From Microcoleus vaginatus PCC 9802 (GTDB lineage Bacteria; Cyanobacteriota; Cyanobacteriia; Cyanobacteriales; Microcoleaceae), in NCBI GenBank assembly GCA_022701275.1, contig CP031740.1:693001-757000 (forward strand): 64,000 bases of DNA. The letters run 5' to 3'. This document shows, piece after piece, positions 39,267 to 47,198 of this stretch. Each line of letters opens with the position of its first letter. Position 1 is the first letter of the stretch. A program made the position numbers and the translations under genes. A model generated the notes under the pieces. The model saw nothing but the letters and a program-made list of their open reading frames with translations, searched no databases and was not told the origin of the DNA.

Positions 39267-40041
39267 GTAATTGCTGGAACTGTTGCCTGAGACGGTGCGG
39301 CGAACAAAAACCGGACACGAGCCAAAAATGATTAGCGGATTGTGCAACAAAAGTAACGGTTAGTACACAATTGTGCAAAGATATGTAGCAAAGGGGTTCT
39401 AAACTTTTTTAGCCCCTATCTGGCAATCGACCCTCCCCGTCGGGGTGCGGTAATCTCTACAGAACATCGGAAAATTTTAACGAATTTAATGTTTTGTTTC
39501 TGAATGTAAAGAGTTATGATGATAACAAGCCAGAAATAAGCGGGGATAATTTGAGATTGCTTCGCCGTCCGCCCTACACCACAACGGTATCCCGAAAGAG
39601 TGTTGAGATGGATAGGCGGTAACGGTCGCCCCATCCCCCGCTCAATCCCGCAGGCGACGGATTGCGGGATAGCGCCTGAACCAAACAACCTGTTACTACT
39701 ATGTAGTGAAGTGGGGCTGGTCATGATCCTCACTATAAAATGCCTAAGAGGGAAAGCTTGCAAGTACCTCAAAGGAAGTCCAATGTCCTGTTTTAAGAAT
39801 GTTGGAAGCCTATAACCCGACCCCTGGCGGTTGGTATCGGTGATGTCACAAAATCAAAGACGGCTGTCGAATTGGTAAATTTAGTCACCATCGACGGAGC
39901 TGCCCTATACTCGATTGCTATTTAAGAAGGTGCGCGCAGGCGCAGCACCATAAAGAACTCTTATGAGTTCCTGCCCTAGAGCAGAAATCCGCATCCGAGT
40001 TGGGCAACTTAGAAGGCTAAGACTCGTTATTAGGAGCATTA
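39267..40041. other. Long intergenic region, probable structured leader of the helicase gene
   Basis: About 775 bp with no protein gene. It contains two strong consecutive stem-loops (39607-39670, listed separately). Closer to the helicase start is another GC-rich region (39925-40020). The long leader matches the known post-transcriptional control of cold-induced DEAD-box helicases, though that link is inferred. Confidence 0.5.
39607..39670 (+). ncRNA. Structured RNA element upstream of the DEAD-box gene
   Basis: First stem: GATGG (39607) and GGCG (39615) pair with CGCC (39627) and CCATC (39631), with a 3-nt bulge and loop GTAACGGT. Second stem: ATCCCGCA (39645-39652) pairs perfectly with TGCGGGAT (39663-39670). 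I do not recognise it as a known RNA family. It may be a separate small RNA or part of the helicase leader. Confidence 0.4.
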
Positions 40042-41529
40042 ATGAATTTATTGTTTGAAGGCTTAGGTCTTTCGGAAGAACTCGTTCTCCATCTGGAAAC
40101 ACTAGGCTTTACAGAACCTACTCCCATCCAAGTACAAGCAATTCCGCACTTGCTAGCAGGTCGCGACGTTGTGGGTCAAGCCCAAACAGGGACAGGCAAA
40201 ACGGCAGCATTCTCGTTGCCCATCTTGGAGCGGATTGATTTAGATGTAACTGCGGTGCAAGCACTGGTGCTGACGCCGACTCGCGAATTGGCGATGCAAG
40301 TAACTGAAGCCATCCGTGATTTGAGCGGCATCAGCAGCGAGGGCCCGGTAAAAGTGGGTCGCTCTCTGCAAGTTCTGACAGTGTACGGCGGTCAATCGAT
40401 CGATCGTCAAATGCAGCGTTTGAAGCGCGGCGTGCACGTCGTCGTCGGTACACCCGGACGCATATTGGATATGCTCAGCCGTGGCAGCCTGAAACTAGAC
40501 AAGGTAAAGTGGCTGGTTTTGGATGAAGCTGACGAAATGCTGAGCATGGGCTTTATCCAAGATGTGGAAAAAATCTTGGATGCTGCACCAAAAGAACGTC
40601 AAACGGCATTTTTCTCGGCGACGATGGAAGCTTCCATTCGGAAATTGGTGGCGCGGCATTTGCGTAACCCAGTCAACGTCACCGTAGAACAGCCAAAAGC
40701 AACGCCAAAGCGCATCAGCCAAGGCGTGTACATGATTCCCCGCGGCTGGTCGAAGGCAAGAGCCCTACAGCCAATTTTAGAAATGGAAGACCCGGAATCT
40801 GCACTGATTTTTGTGCGGACTCGGCAGTCGGCGGCAGAACTCACCAGCCAACTGCAAGCAGCCGGTCACAGCGTTGATGAGTATCACGGTAATTTGAATC
40901 AGGCACAGCGGGAACGCTTGCTGCATCGGTTCCGCCAATGTCAGGTGCGCTGGGTAGTGGCGACTGATATTGCGGCGCGGGGTTTGGACGTGGATCACTT
41001 GACTCACGTGATTAACTACGATTTGCCCGACAGTGTGGAAAGCTACGTTCACCGGATCGGACGCACGGGCCGGGCTGGTCGCGAAGGAACGGCAATTACG
41101 CTGATTCAACCGGTCGATCGCCGCAAACTGCGTTTGATTGAACGCCACGTTCGATCGAGCTTGACGGTGCGAAACATTCCGACACGGGCGCAAATTGAAG
41201 CTCGTCAGTTGGAAAAGATGCAGGGTAAAGTTCGCGAAGCTTTGGCTGGCGAACGGATGGCATCTTTCTTGCCTCTGGTATCTCAGTTATCCGAGGAGTA
41301 CGACTCCCACGCGATCGCCGCTGCTGCTTTGCAAATGGCTTTCGATCAAAGCCGTCCTGCTTGGATGGGCGCGGATTACGCTCAACAAGAAGATCCCCCG
41401 ATTGGTGGAGAAAACAGCGTCAAGCCAATCTTGATCAAAAAGCGGGCTAAGACTGGTGCACCGAGTAATTCTGTACCAGCGCCGACTTTTTCTGGAGCAC
41501 CGAGTGCTCCTGTTCCCCAGAACAGCTAA
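40042..41529 (+). CDS. DEAD-box RNA helicase (Crh/DeaD type)
   Basis: A 495-aa ATP-dependent RNA helicase. The Q motif (GFTEPTPIQ), motif I AQTGTGKT (residues 47-54), motif Ia PTRELA, DEAD box (161-164), SAT (FFSATM) and the C-terminal motifs (ARGLDVDHLTH, HRIGRTGRAGR) are all present. The C-terminal 110 residues are variable, ending in a Pro/Ala/Ser-rich tail. In cyanobacteria such helicases (CrhR/CrhB) respond to cold and redox state and remodel mRNA. TAGGAG lies a few bases before the ATG. A long structured leader precedes it and a hairpin follows it. Confidence 0.95.
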   Translation: MNLLFEGLGLSEELVLHLETLGFTEPTPIQVQAIPHLLAGRDVVGQAQTGTGKTAAFSLPILERIDLDVTAVQALVLTPTRELAMQVTEAIRDLSGISSEGPVKVGRSLQVLTVYGGQSIDRQMQRLKRGVHVVVGTPGRILDMLSRGSLKLDKVKWLVLDEADEMLSMGFIQDVEKILDAAPKERQTAFFSATMEASIRKLVARHLRNPVNVTVEQPKATPKRISQGVYMIPRGWSKARALQPILEMEDPESALIFVRTRQSAAELTSQLQAAGHSVDEYHGNLNQAQRERLLHRFRQCQVRWVVATDIAARGLDVDHLTHVINYDLPDSVESYVHRIGRTGRAGREGTAITLIQPVDRRKLRLIERHVRSSLTVRNIPTRAQIEARQLEKMQGKVREALAGERMASFLPLVSQLSEEYDSHAIAAAALQMAFDQSRPAWMGADYAQQEDPPIGGENSVKPILIKKRAKTGAPSNSVPAPTFSGAPSAPVPQNS

Positions 41530-41534
41530 TTGGT

Positions 41535-41555
41535 AAGGTGCACATTGTGCACCTT
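41535..41555 (+). terminator. Terminator hairpin after the helicase gene
   Basis: AAGGTGCACA and TGTGCACCTT pair perfectly over 10 bp, immediately followed by ATTTA. Confidence 0.6.
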
Positions 41556-41629
41556 ATTTAGAACTTTTGTAGAGATGCGATCGATCGCACCTCTACTTTT
41601 TTTTATAGGTGTGATCCCAAATCCGAGAT

Positions 41630-41682
41630 CGCTCGGCGGTTGAAACCGCGAACAAACTTTCGTCCACTCGTAGCGGACTGAG
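41630..41682 (+). repeat. Repeat C, copy near the 41699 gene
   Basis: It carries CGGTTGAAACCGCG, ACAAACTTTCGTCC and AGCGGACTGAGAATTGG. Related to the copies at 11690-11745, 25560-25620 and 47122-47170. Confidence 0.65.
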
Positions 41683-41698
41683 AATTGGATAAGTAAAG

Positions 41699-42019
41699 AT
41701 GCAAGTTAGCGATCGGACAATTGCTGTAACTAATTCTACGCTGAGTACGTTAATTGAAGAATTGGGTACTGAGTGTCAAAATGTGATTACTTTAATCGCT
41801 CAGCTTCAGTTACCTGATTTGAGCGATCGACAAAAAGCTGAAATTCTAGCAGAGTTCCTGAGTGCTGCAATCCATCTCAACGTTCACTGCGGAGAGGATT
41901 TTCAGACACTAATTGCTGAGGAAATGACAAAATTGTCGGATGATGATGAAGAGGATGAAGGAGACGCGGGCGATCGCACATTAGGAAAAAGCCCTCCTGT
42001 CAACTCACCGAAGAGCTAA
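41699..42019 (+). CDS. Small conserved cyanobacterial hypothetical protein
   Basis: A 106-aa helical protein with a strongly acidic C-terminal stretch (KLSDDDEEDEGDAG). The core TLIEELGTECQNVITLIAQL and LNVHCGEDFQTLIAEEM has no motif I can link to a function. The last third is likely disordered. It starts a few bases after repeat C. Confidence 0.65.
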   Translation: MQVSDRTIAVTNSTLSTLIEELGTECQNVITLIAQLQLPDLSDRQKAEILAEFLSAAIHLNVHCGEDFQTLIAEEMTKLSDDDEEDEGDAGDRTLGKSPPVNSPKS

Positions 42020-42094
42020 AAAACCTCATAAATAAGGACTAAAATCCTTACTACAAACTTGTGAACCGGGACTTTTGCACTGTTGTTTAATATT

Positions 42095-42655
42095 TCAGTT
42101 TAGCTGCGTGCTGACAAGAATTTTTTGCACGCGATCGCCCTTAATTTCCACAATCAAATTAGAAGCCTTTTGGTCATTGCTGTAAGTCAAGCGAGTCACT
42201 CCACCCTGCACTGATTGCGGCCCGTAACCGTAAGTTTTAACGACTTTTTGGCTGTTATCTCCTAGCTTCACACCATCAATTGTCACGAACTTGGGCTTGG
42301 TAGCAGAAATCAAATAAACTTTTCCCTCCCATGCAGCTACCGTCAATCCTGAGTATGTTAGCGTGCGAATCTTGCCGCCGATGCCAGGCCCAGCAGGTTT
42401 AGTTTCGTCGCGCTGCGGTTTTCCCAACTTGCGTTTGGCCTCTTCTACACGCATCCCCAACCGAACGCCGCCAATCCCCAGGCGCGAATAGTTCAGCGCC
42501 GTCGGCTTTTGTGTCGCGCTGAGCATTCTTTCTAGAGTCGCAACAGTTTGATTCATAGCAGGAACAGGACGAACTAAAGCAGCAAATCCTAAGCTCGAAA
42601 TTGCGAGATTCATCATGATGCCAGCGACGGCTGTGGTCACAAACATTTTTACCAT
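42095..42655 (-). CDS. Exported cyanobacterial hypothetical protein
   Basis: A 186-aa protein from the ATG at 42655, chosen over the far upstream ATG (42793) because it begins a signal peptide (MVKMFVTTAVAGIMMNLAIS). Residues 60-186 form a beta-rich domain: YSRLGIGGVRLGMRVEEAKR and KLGKP followed by strands, resembling small lipoprotein or SmpA/OmlA-like proteins in which a G-x-x-LGM-x-x-x-E-A loop recurs. The function is unknown. Confidence 0.65.
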   Translation of the reverse strand: MVKMFVTTAVAGIMMNLAISSLGFAALVRPVPAMNQTVATLERMLSATQKPTALNYSRLGIGGVRLGMRVEEAKRKLGKPQRDETKPAGPGIGGKIRTLTYSGLTVAAWEGKVYLISATKPKFVTIDGVKLGDNSQKVVKTYGYGPQSVQGGVTRLTYSNDQKASNLIVEIKGDRVQKILVSTQLN

Positions 42656-43053
42656 TTTTTTTATAGCTTTATTTGGCAATTTATTCGCGCGATCGCCCGC
42701 TTTATCCGGATTGATACTAATAGGACTTACACAAACACTCCTGGACGCACTGCGCTGCTCTGAAACCGGATTTTTTTTACCAAAACTACACAAAGAAACT
42801 CGGTTTTTATCCTAAATCTTAGGTTTAAGAGTGAGGTATTCAGCAACAAACCGGGTTTCTAGCGCAACCTAGGTAAGTCCTGACTAATATTTTTTAAGCT
42901 TTGAAAACCGCCAATTTCGGGCGAACCCAATTTGCTCCCGCACAAGCTTGCGTCCGCCTGCGACGACTGAAAGAAAGAATAAAGGAGGTAAATCAACGGA
43001 AATTGCTGTGATATCCTAACAAAAGCCATATCTGCATAAAATAAGTAATTTAG

Positions 43054-44256
43054 ATGACCGCAACAGATTCTACTAAGCACCAAAAATCCAAGGCCCTCAA
43101 ACCGGGTAGCCGCCGCCCCGCTAAAGAACTTTGCAGCGAGTGCGGTTTGTGCGATACATATTACATCCATTATGTCAAGGAATCTTGTGCTTTCTTAACA
43201 CAGCACATCGCGGAATTAGAAGAAGAGATTCACGGGCGATCGCGCAATCTCGACAATCCCGACGATTGGTATTTCGGAGTCAGTCAAAATATGATGGCGG
43301 CTCGGAAAAAAGAACCGATCGAGGGCGCTCAGTGGACGGGAATCGTCAGCACAATTGCCATTGAAATGCTCGAAAAAGGAATTGTAGAAGGCGTTGTTTG
43401 CGTCCAAAATACTAAGGAAGACCGCTTTCAACCGATGCCGATTATTGCTAGAAATCGCGAAGAAATTCTGGCAGCAAAAGTCAACAAACCAACTCTTTCT
43501 CCCAATCTTTCAGTATTAGAACAAATCGAACAATCGGGGATGAAGCGGCTGTTAGTAATTGGCGTCGGCTGTCAAATTCAAGCCTTGCGAACAGTCGAGA
43601 AAAAACTCGGTTTAGAAAAGCTCTACGTTTTGGGAACTCCCTGTGTCGATAATGTCAGCCGTGCAGGCTTGCAGAAATTCCTAGACACGACTAGCCGTTC
43701 TCCTGAAACGGTGGTTTCTTACGAGTTTATGCAAGACTTTAACGTTCACTTCAAACACGAAGATGGTTCGGAAGAACAAGTGCCGTTTTTTGGCTTGAAT
43801 ACTAAGGAATTGAAAGATGTTTTTGCTCCTTCTTGTTTGAGCTGTTTTGATTATGTCAATTCTTTAGCAGATTTAGTTGTGGGCTACATGGGAGCACCCT
43901 TTGGGTGGCAGTGGATTGTAGTGCGAAATGACACCGGGCAAGAGATGTTAGACTTGGTAACGGATCAGTTAAATACTCAGCCCGTAATGTCTAAGGGAAA
44001 CCGAAAAGAAGCCGTTCAGCAAAGCATTCCGGCTTATGAAAAAGGAGTGACTTTGCCGATGTGGGCGGCGAAGTTAATGGGAGTTTTTATTGAGAGAATT
44101 GGGCCGAAGGGTTTGGAATATGCTCGGTTTTCGATTGATTCTCATTTCACTCGCAATTATCTGTACGTGAAGCGCAATTATCCTGAGAAATTAGAGGCTC
44201 ATGTGCCGGAATATGCTAAGCGGATTGTGGGGCAGTATAAGTTACCAGATGTGTAA
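43054..44256 (+). CDS. bciB: Ferredoxin-dependent divinyl (proto)chlorophyllide 8-vinyl reductase
   Basis: A 400-aa flavin/Fe-S enzyme of the F420-hydrogenase beta-subunit family. In cyanobacteria (Slr1923 type) it reduces the 8-vinyl group of chlorophyll precursors. Cluster cysteines are in ELCSECGLCD, TPCVDNVSRAG and FAPSCLSCFDY. Two family blocks are clear: WTGIVSTIAIEMLEKGIVEG and VIGVGCQIQALRTVEKKLG. The C-terminal part (KGLEYARFSIDSHFTRNYLY) is well conserved. The related plant enzyme HCAR has the same architecture, so substrate assignment rests on the usual cyanobacterial role. Confidence 0.88.
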   Translation: MTATDSTKHQKSKALKPGSRRPAKELCSECGLCDTYYIHYVKESCAFLTQHIAELEEEIHGRSRNLDNPDDWYFGVSQNMMAARKKEPIEGAQWTGIVSTIAIEMLEKGIVEGVVCVQNTKEDRFQPMPIIARNREEILAAKVNKPTLSPNLSVLEQIEQSGMKRLLVIGVGCQIQALRTVEKKLGLEKLYVLGTPCVDNVSRAGLQKFLDTTSRSPETVVSYEFMQDFNVHFKHEDGSEEQVPFFGLNTKELKDVFAPSCLSCFDYVNSLADLVVGYMGAPFGWQWIVVRNDTGQEMLDLVTDQLNTQPVMSKGNRKEAVQQSIPAYEKGVTLPMWAAKLMGVFIERIGPKGLEYARFSIDSHFTRNYLYVKRNYPEKLEAHVPEYAKRIVGQYKLPDV

Positions 44257-44261
44257 ACTGG

Positions 44262-44325
44262 TAGGGTGCGTCAGTCAGGATATATTGGATTATTGAAAAA
44301 ATAACGCTAACGGACGCACCCTACT
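44262..44325. repeat. GTAGGGTGCGTC / GACGCACCCTAC inverted repeat
   Basis: GTAGGGTGCGTC pairs with GACGCACCCTAC around a 40-nt AT-rich loop, right after the bciB stop. Related hairpins occur at about 33460-33520 and half-copies near 19812 and 29471. It could act as a terminator. Confidence 0.6.
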
Positions 44326-44354
44326 CTTCAAGGATAGCCAAAGAGAGAAAACAA

Positions 44355-45389
44355 ATGCTATTGGGGAAAATTGAATTATCGAATCGCAGAACGTTAACTA
44401 GACTGGCTATCCTTAGTACGATCTTAATTAGTCTGATTAGTGGGATATGGTTGAGTATGATTGCAATGCCAGGGAAAAGCTACAGCGGGACAATTCCCCC
44501 TTTAACAGCACAGGAAATCTCGCTCCGAGATGCTTTACAGCGCGATGTGGAAAAGCTCTCTGGTGAAATCGGAGAGCGCAACTTTATACAATATCAAAAA
44601 CTTGGAGAAGCCGCTGACTTTCTCGAAGCATCTTTTCAAGCGGCTGGCTATAAAGTTGAACGACAAGGATATAAAATTGATGATAAATTTTATTATAACA
44701 TAGAAGTGGAGATTCCAGGGGGAAAAAAGGCAGATGAAATAGTTGTAATTGGGGCACATTATGATTCTGTGGTCGGGAGTCCAGGGGCCAATGATAATGC
44801 AACGGGGGCGGCGGGAGTGCTGGCTTTAGCGAGAATGTTTGCAGGTAAAAAGCCTGAAAAAACTGTGCGTTTTGTTGAGTTTGTGAATGAGGAACCGCCT
44901 TTTTTCTGGACTGCTGATATGGGGAGTTTGGTTTATGCGAAAAGATGCAGAGAGCGTAATGAAAAAATTGTTTCGATGCTCAGTTTAGAAACAATTGGTT
45001 ATTACTCAGATGCCAAAAACAGCCAGAAATATCCAGCACCATTAAACCTCTTTTATCCTACATCGGGAAATTTTATCGGATTTATTGGCAATACATCCTC
45101 AAGTAAACTGGTTAGAGAGGCGATCGCATCTTTCCGCCGCCATGCTGAATTTCCGTCGGAAGGTGCAGCAATTCCCGGTGGCATTCCTGGTGTTGGTTGG
45201 TCAGATCAATGGTCTTTTTGGCAACATGGTTATCCAGGGCTGATGGTGACAGATACTGCTCCCTATCGCTATCCTTACTATCACACGGCGCAAGATACAC
45301 CCGATAAGGTGGATTGGGAACGGACGACGAAGGTGATAGCTGGATTGGAGAAAGTTGTGGCAGATTTGGTGGGAGTTGATATTAATTAG
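44355..45389 (+). CDS. M28-family zinc aminopeptidase, membrane-anchored or secreted
   Basis: A 344-aa metallopeptidase. The N-terminal helix LTRLAILSTILISLISGIWL is an uncleaved signal or anchor. Zinc-site motifs: VVIGAHYDSVVGSPGANDNA with His135, Asp137 and bridging Asp147, then EFVNEEPPFFW with catalytic Glu179 and ligand Glu180, and His in YYHTAQDTPDK. The order fits M28 peptidases such as leucyl aminopeptidases. Substrate unknown. Confidence 0.88.
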   Translation: MLLGKIELSNRRTLTRLAILSTILISLISGIWLSMIAMPGKSYSGTIPPLTAQEISLRDALQRDVEKLSGEIGERNFIQYQKLGEAADFLEASFQAAGYKVERQGYKIDDKFYYNIEVEIPGGKKADEIVVIGAHYDSVVGSPGANDNATGAAGVLALARMFAGKKPEKTVRFVEFVNEEPPFFWTADMGSLVYAKRCRERNEKIVSMLSLETIGYYSDAKNSQKYPAPLNLFYPTSGNFIGFIGNTSSSKLVREAIASFRRHAEFPSEGAAIPGGIPGVGWSDQWSFWQHGYPGLMVTDTAPYRYPYYHTAQDTPDKVDWERTTKVIAGLEKVVADLVGVDIN

Positions 45390-45517
45390 TTGAGTGGGTG
45401 CCGAGCGTGGAAATATCCTCGCTCGGCACAGAATATTATGAAAAATGAGGCACCTAAAAATTAGTATAAGTTACTGAGTGAGGTGATTAAGAGAGTTTGT
45501 AATAGATGTTTTGCAGG

Positions 45518-45536
45518 GACACGGTATTGCCGTGTC
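45518..45536. repeat. Short hairpin, GACACGG/CCGTGTC
   Basis: GACACGG pairs with CCGTGTC around TATTG. Similar units with a 'gtattgccgt' loop lie near 18905 and 29626. Confidence 0.5.
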
Positions 45537-45575
45537 TTTGTTGTATAAATTTGGGAAAACTAGAGGTAAAAGATT

Positions 45576-47045
45576 ATGAAACTTATAGTTGCACAGAAAC
45601 ACATGAATTTACAAAAATTGATAGTAGTTACTTGTTGTGCGATCGGTCTGGCATCATGTGGAAATAGACCTTCCGCGTTAGTCTCGGAAACGCAAGCGGG
45701 AAAAAGTGGACGAACATTTGCTGATTGGTGTCGCGCTCAAGCTTCTTTGAGTCCTGAAGCTAAACATACTGTTGAGCTGCTGTTGAAGGTAGCAGAGACT
45801 ACTGAGTGCGATGTAGCCTATCAAAAACTTTCGAGTATCGAGGAACTCTACCTCAACGACAAGAAAATCAACGACATCAAACCGCTAGAATCCTTGACTA
45901 ACCTGACTGGGCTCGTCCTCAGCGACAATCAAATCAATGACATCAAACCGCTAGAATCCTTGACTAACCTGACAAAGCTCTACCTCGGCAACAATAAAAT
46001 CAAGGACATCAAACCGTTGCAATCCTTGACTAACCTAACACAGCTCGGACTCCACAACACTCGAATCAGCGACATCAAACCGTTGCAATCCTTGACTAAC
46101 CTGACAAAGCTCGACCTCAGCAACAATAAAACCCTGGACATCAAACCGTTGCAATCCTTGACTAACCTGACAAAGCTCTACCTCGACAACAATAAAATCA
46201 AGGACATCAAACCCCTAGAATCCTTGACTAACTTGACTCATCTCCAGCTCATGAGCAATCAAATCAAGGACATCAAACCGCTAGAATCCTTGACTAACCT
46301 GACTTCTCTCCACCTCTACAACAATCAAATTAGCGACATTAAACCGCTAGAATCCTTGACTAAACTGACTTGGCTCTGGCTCGACAACAATAAAATCAGC
46401 GACATCAAACCGCTAAAATCCTTGACTAACCTGACTGAGATCAAACTCGGCAGCAATAAAATCAGCGACATCAAACCGCTAGAATCCTTGACTAACTTGA
46501 CATCGCTCTACCTCCACAACAATCAAATTAGCGACATCAAACCGCTAGAATCCTTGACTAAACTGACTTCGCTCTGGCTCATCAACAATCAAATTAGCGA
46601 CATCAAACCGCTAGAATCCTTGACTAACCTGACAGGGATCGTCCTCAGCAACAATCGAATCAGCGACATCAAACCGCTAGAATCTTTGAATAAACTGACT
46701 TTGCTCGCCCTCACCAACAATCAAATCAGCGATATCAAACCGCTAGAATCCTTGACTAACCTGACAGGGATCGTCCTCATGAGCAATCAAATCCAGGACA
46801 TCAAACCGTTGCAATCCTTGACTAACCTGACTTTGCTCGCCCTCACCAACAATAAAATCAGCGACATCAAACCGCTACAATCCTTGACTAACCTGACTTT
46901 GCTCTCCCTCGAAAAAAATCAAATCAGCGACATCAAACCGCTAGAATCCTTGACTAACCTGACTGAAATTAGGCTCAGCGGAAATCCGATCGCTCCTAAA
47001 ACTTGCCCGATCAAGCCAGAGTCTATCTGTAATTGGGAACCATAA
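45576..47045 (+). CDS. Leucine-rich repeat lipoprotein (internalin-like)
   Basis: A 489-aa protein. The start at 45576 has AGAGG upstream. The signal peptide ends in the lipobox LASC (VTCCAIGLASCGN), so it is probably anchored to a membrane outside the cytoplasm. Residues 45-85 form a short cap (FADWCRAQASLSPEAKHTVE). From about residue 88 come 17 nearly identical 22-residue LRR units of the pattern DIKPLESLTNLT-x-L-x-L-x-x-N-x-I-x, as in internalins, where such repeats form a curved binding surface. The C-terminal cap has two cysteines (CPIKPESICNWEP). The repeats are conserved at DNA level (66-bp period). Such proteins often mediate adhesion or protein binding; the ligand is unknown. Confidence 0.88.
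   Translation: MKLIVAQKHMNLQKLIVVTCCAIGLASCGNRPSALVSETQAGKSGRTFADWCRAQASLSPEAKHTVELLLKVAETTECDVAYQKLSSIEELYLNDKKINDIKPLESLTNLTGLVLSDNQINDIKPLESLTNLTKLYLGNNKIKDIKPLQSLTNLTQLGLHNTRISDIKPLQSLTNLTKLDLSNNKTLDIKPLQSLTNLTKLYLDNNKIKDIKPLESLTNLTHLQLMSNQIKDIKPLESLTNLTSLHLYNNQISDIKPLESLTKLTWLWLDNNKISDIKPLKSLTNLTEIKLGSNKISDIKPLESLTNLTSLYLHNNQISDIKPLESLTKLTSLWLINNQISDIKPLESLTNLTGIVLSNNRISDIKPLESLNKLTLLALTNNQISDIKPLESLTNLTGIVLMSNQIQDIKPLQSLTNLTLLALTNNKISDIKPLQSLTNLTLLSLEKNQISDIKPLESLTNLTEIRLSGNPIAPKTCPIKPESICNWEP
45870..47000 (+). repeat. Seventeen tandem 66-bp LRR-coding repeats
   Basis: The block ATCAAACCG followed by TAGAATCCTTGACTAACCTG recurs every 66 bp with almost no change. Variation is concentrated in the codons between L-x-L and N-x-I, the exposed face. 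Confidence 0.85.
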
Positions 47046-47198
47046 ATTCAACTCTAAAACTTTACAGTTCCGAAAATTAGAGGTACAAAATTATGACACA
47101 AATCACCATAATTATCATTTGAAAGTCCGCGTAGGCGGACTTAGTTTGTGTCACCGCGATTTCAATCGCCTAGATCTTTTTGCACGAAGTCTATTTAA
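47046..47198. other. Spacer with leader-like duplicate and repeat C
   Basis: TTAGAGGTACAAAATTATGA near 47080-47095 repeats the leader of the LRR gene (CTAGAGGTAAAAGATTATGA) and opens a 9-codon frame (MTQITIIII). It may be the remains of a second gene copy. Repeat C follows at 47122-47170 (AGTCCGCGTAGGCGGACT, then AGTTTGTGT and CGCGATTTCAATCGC). Confidence 0.5.

Noticed and set aside
39267..40041. 6S, SRP, tmRNA or RNase P RNA gene
   Set aside because: Signature sequences of these RNAs, as I know them, are not present; only generic stem-loops can be supported.
45870..47000. CRISPR-like array of 66-bp repeats
   Set aside because: The repeats are in frame and encode a canonical 22-residue LRR.
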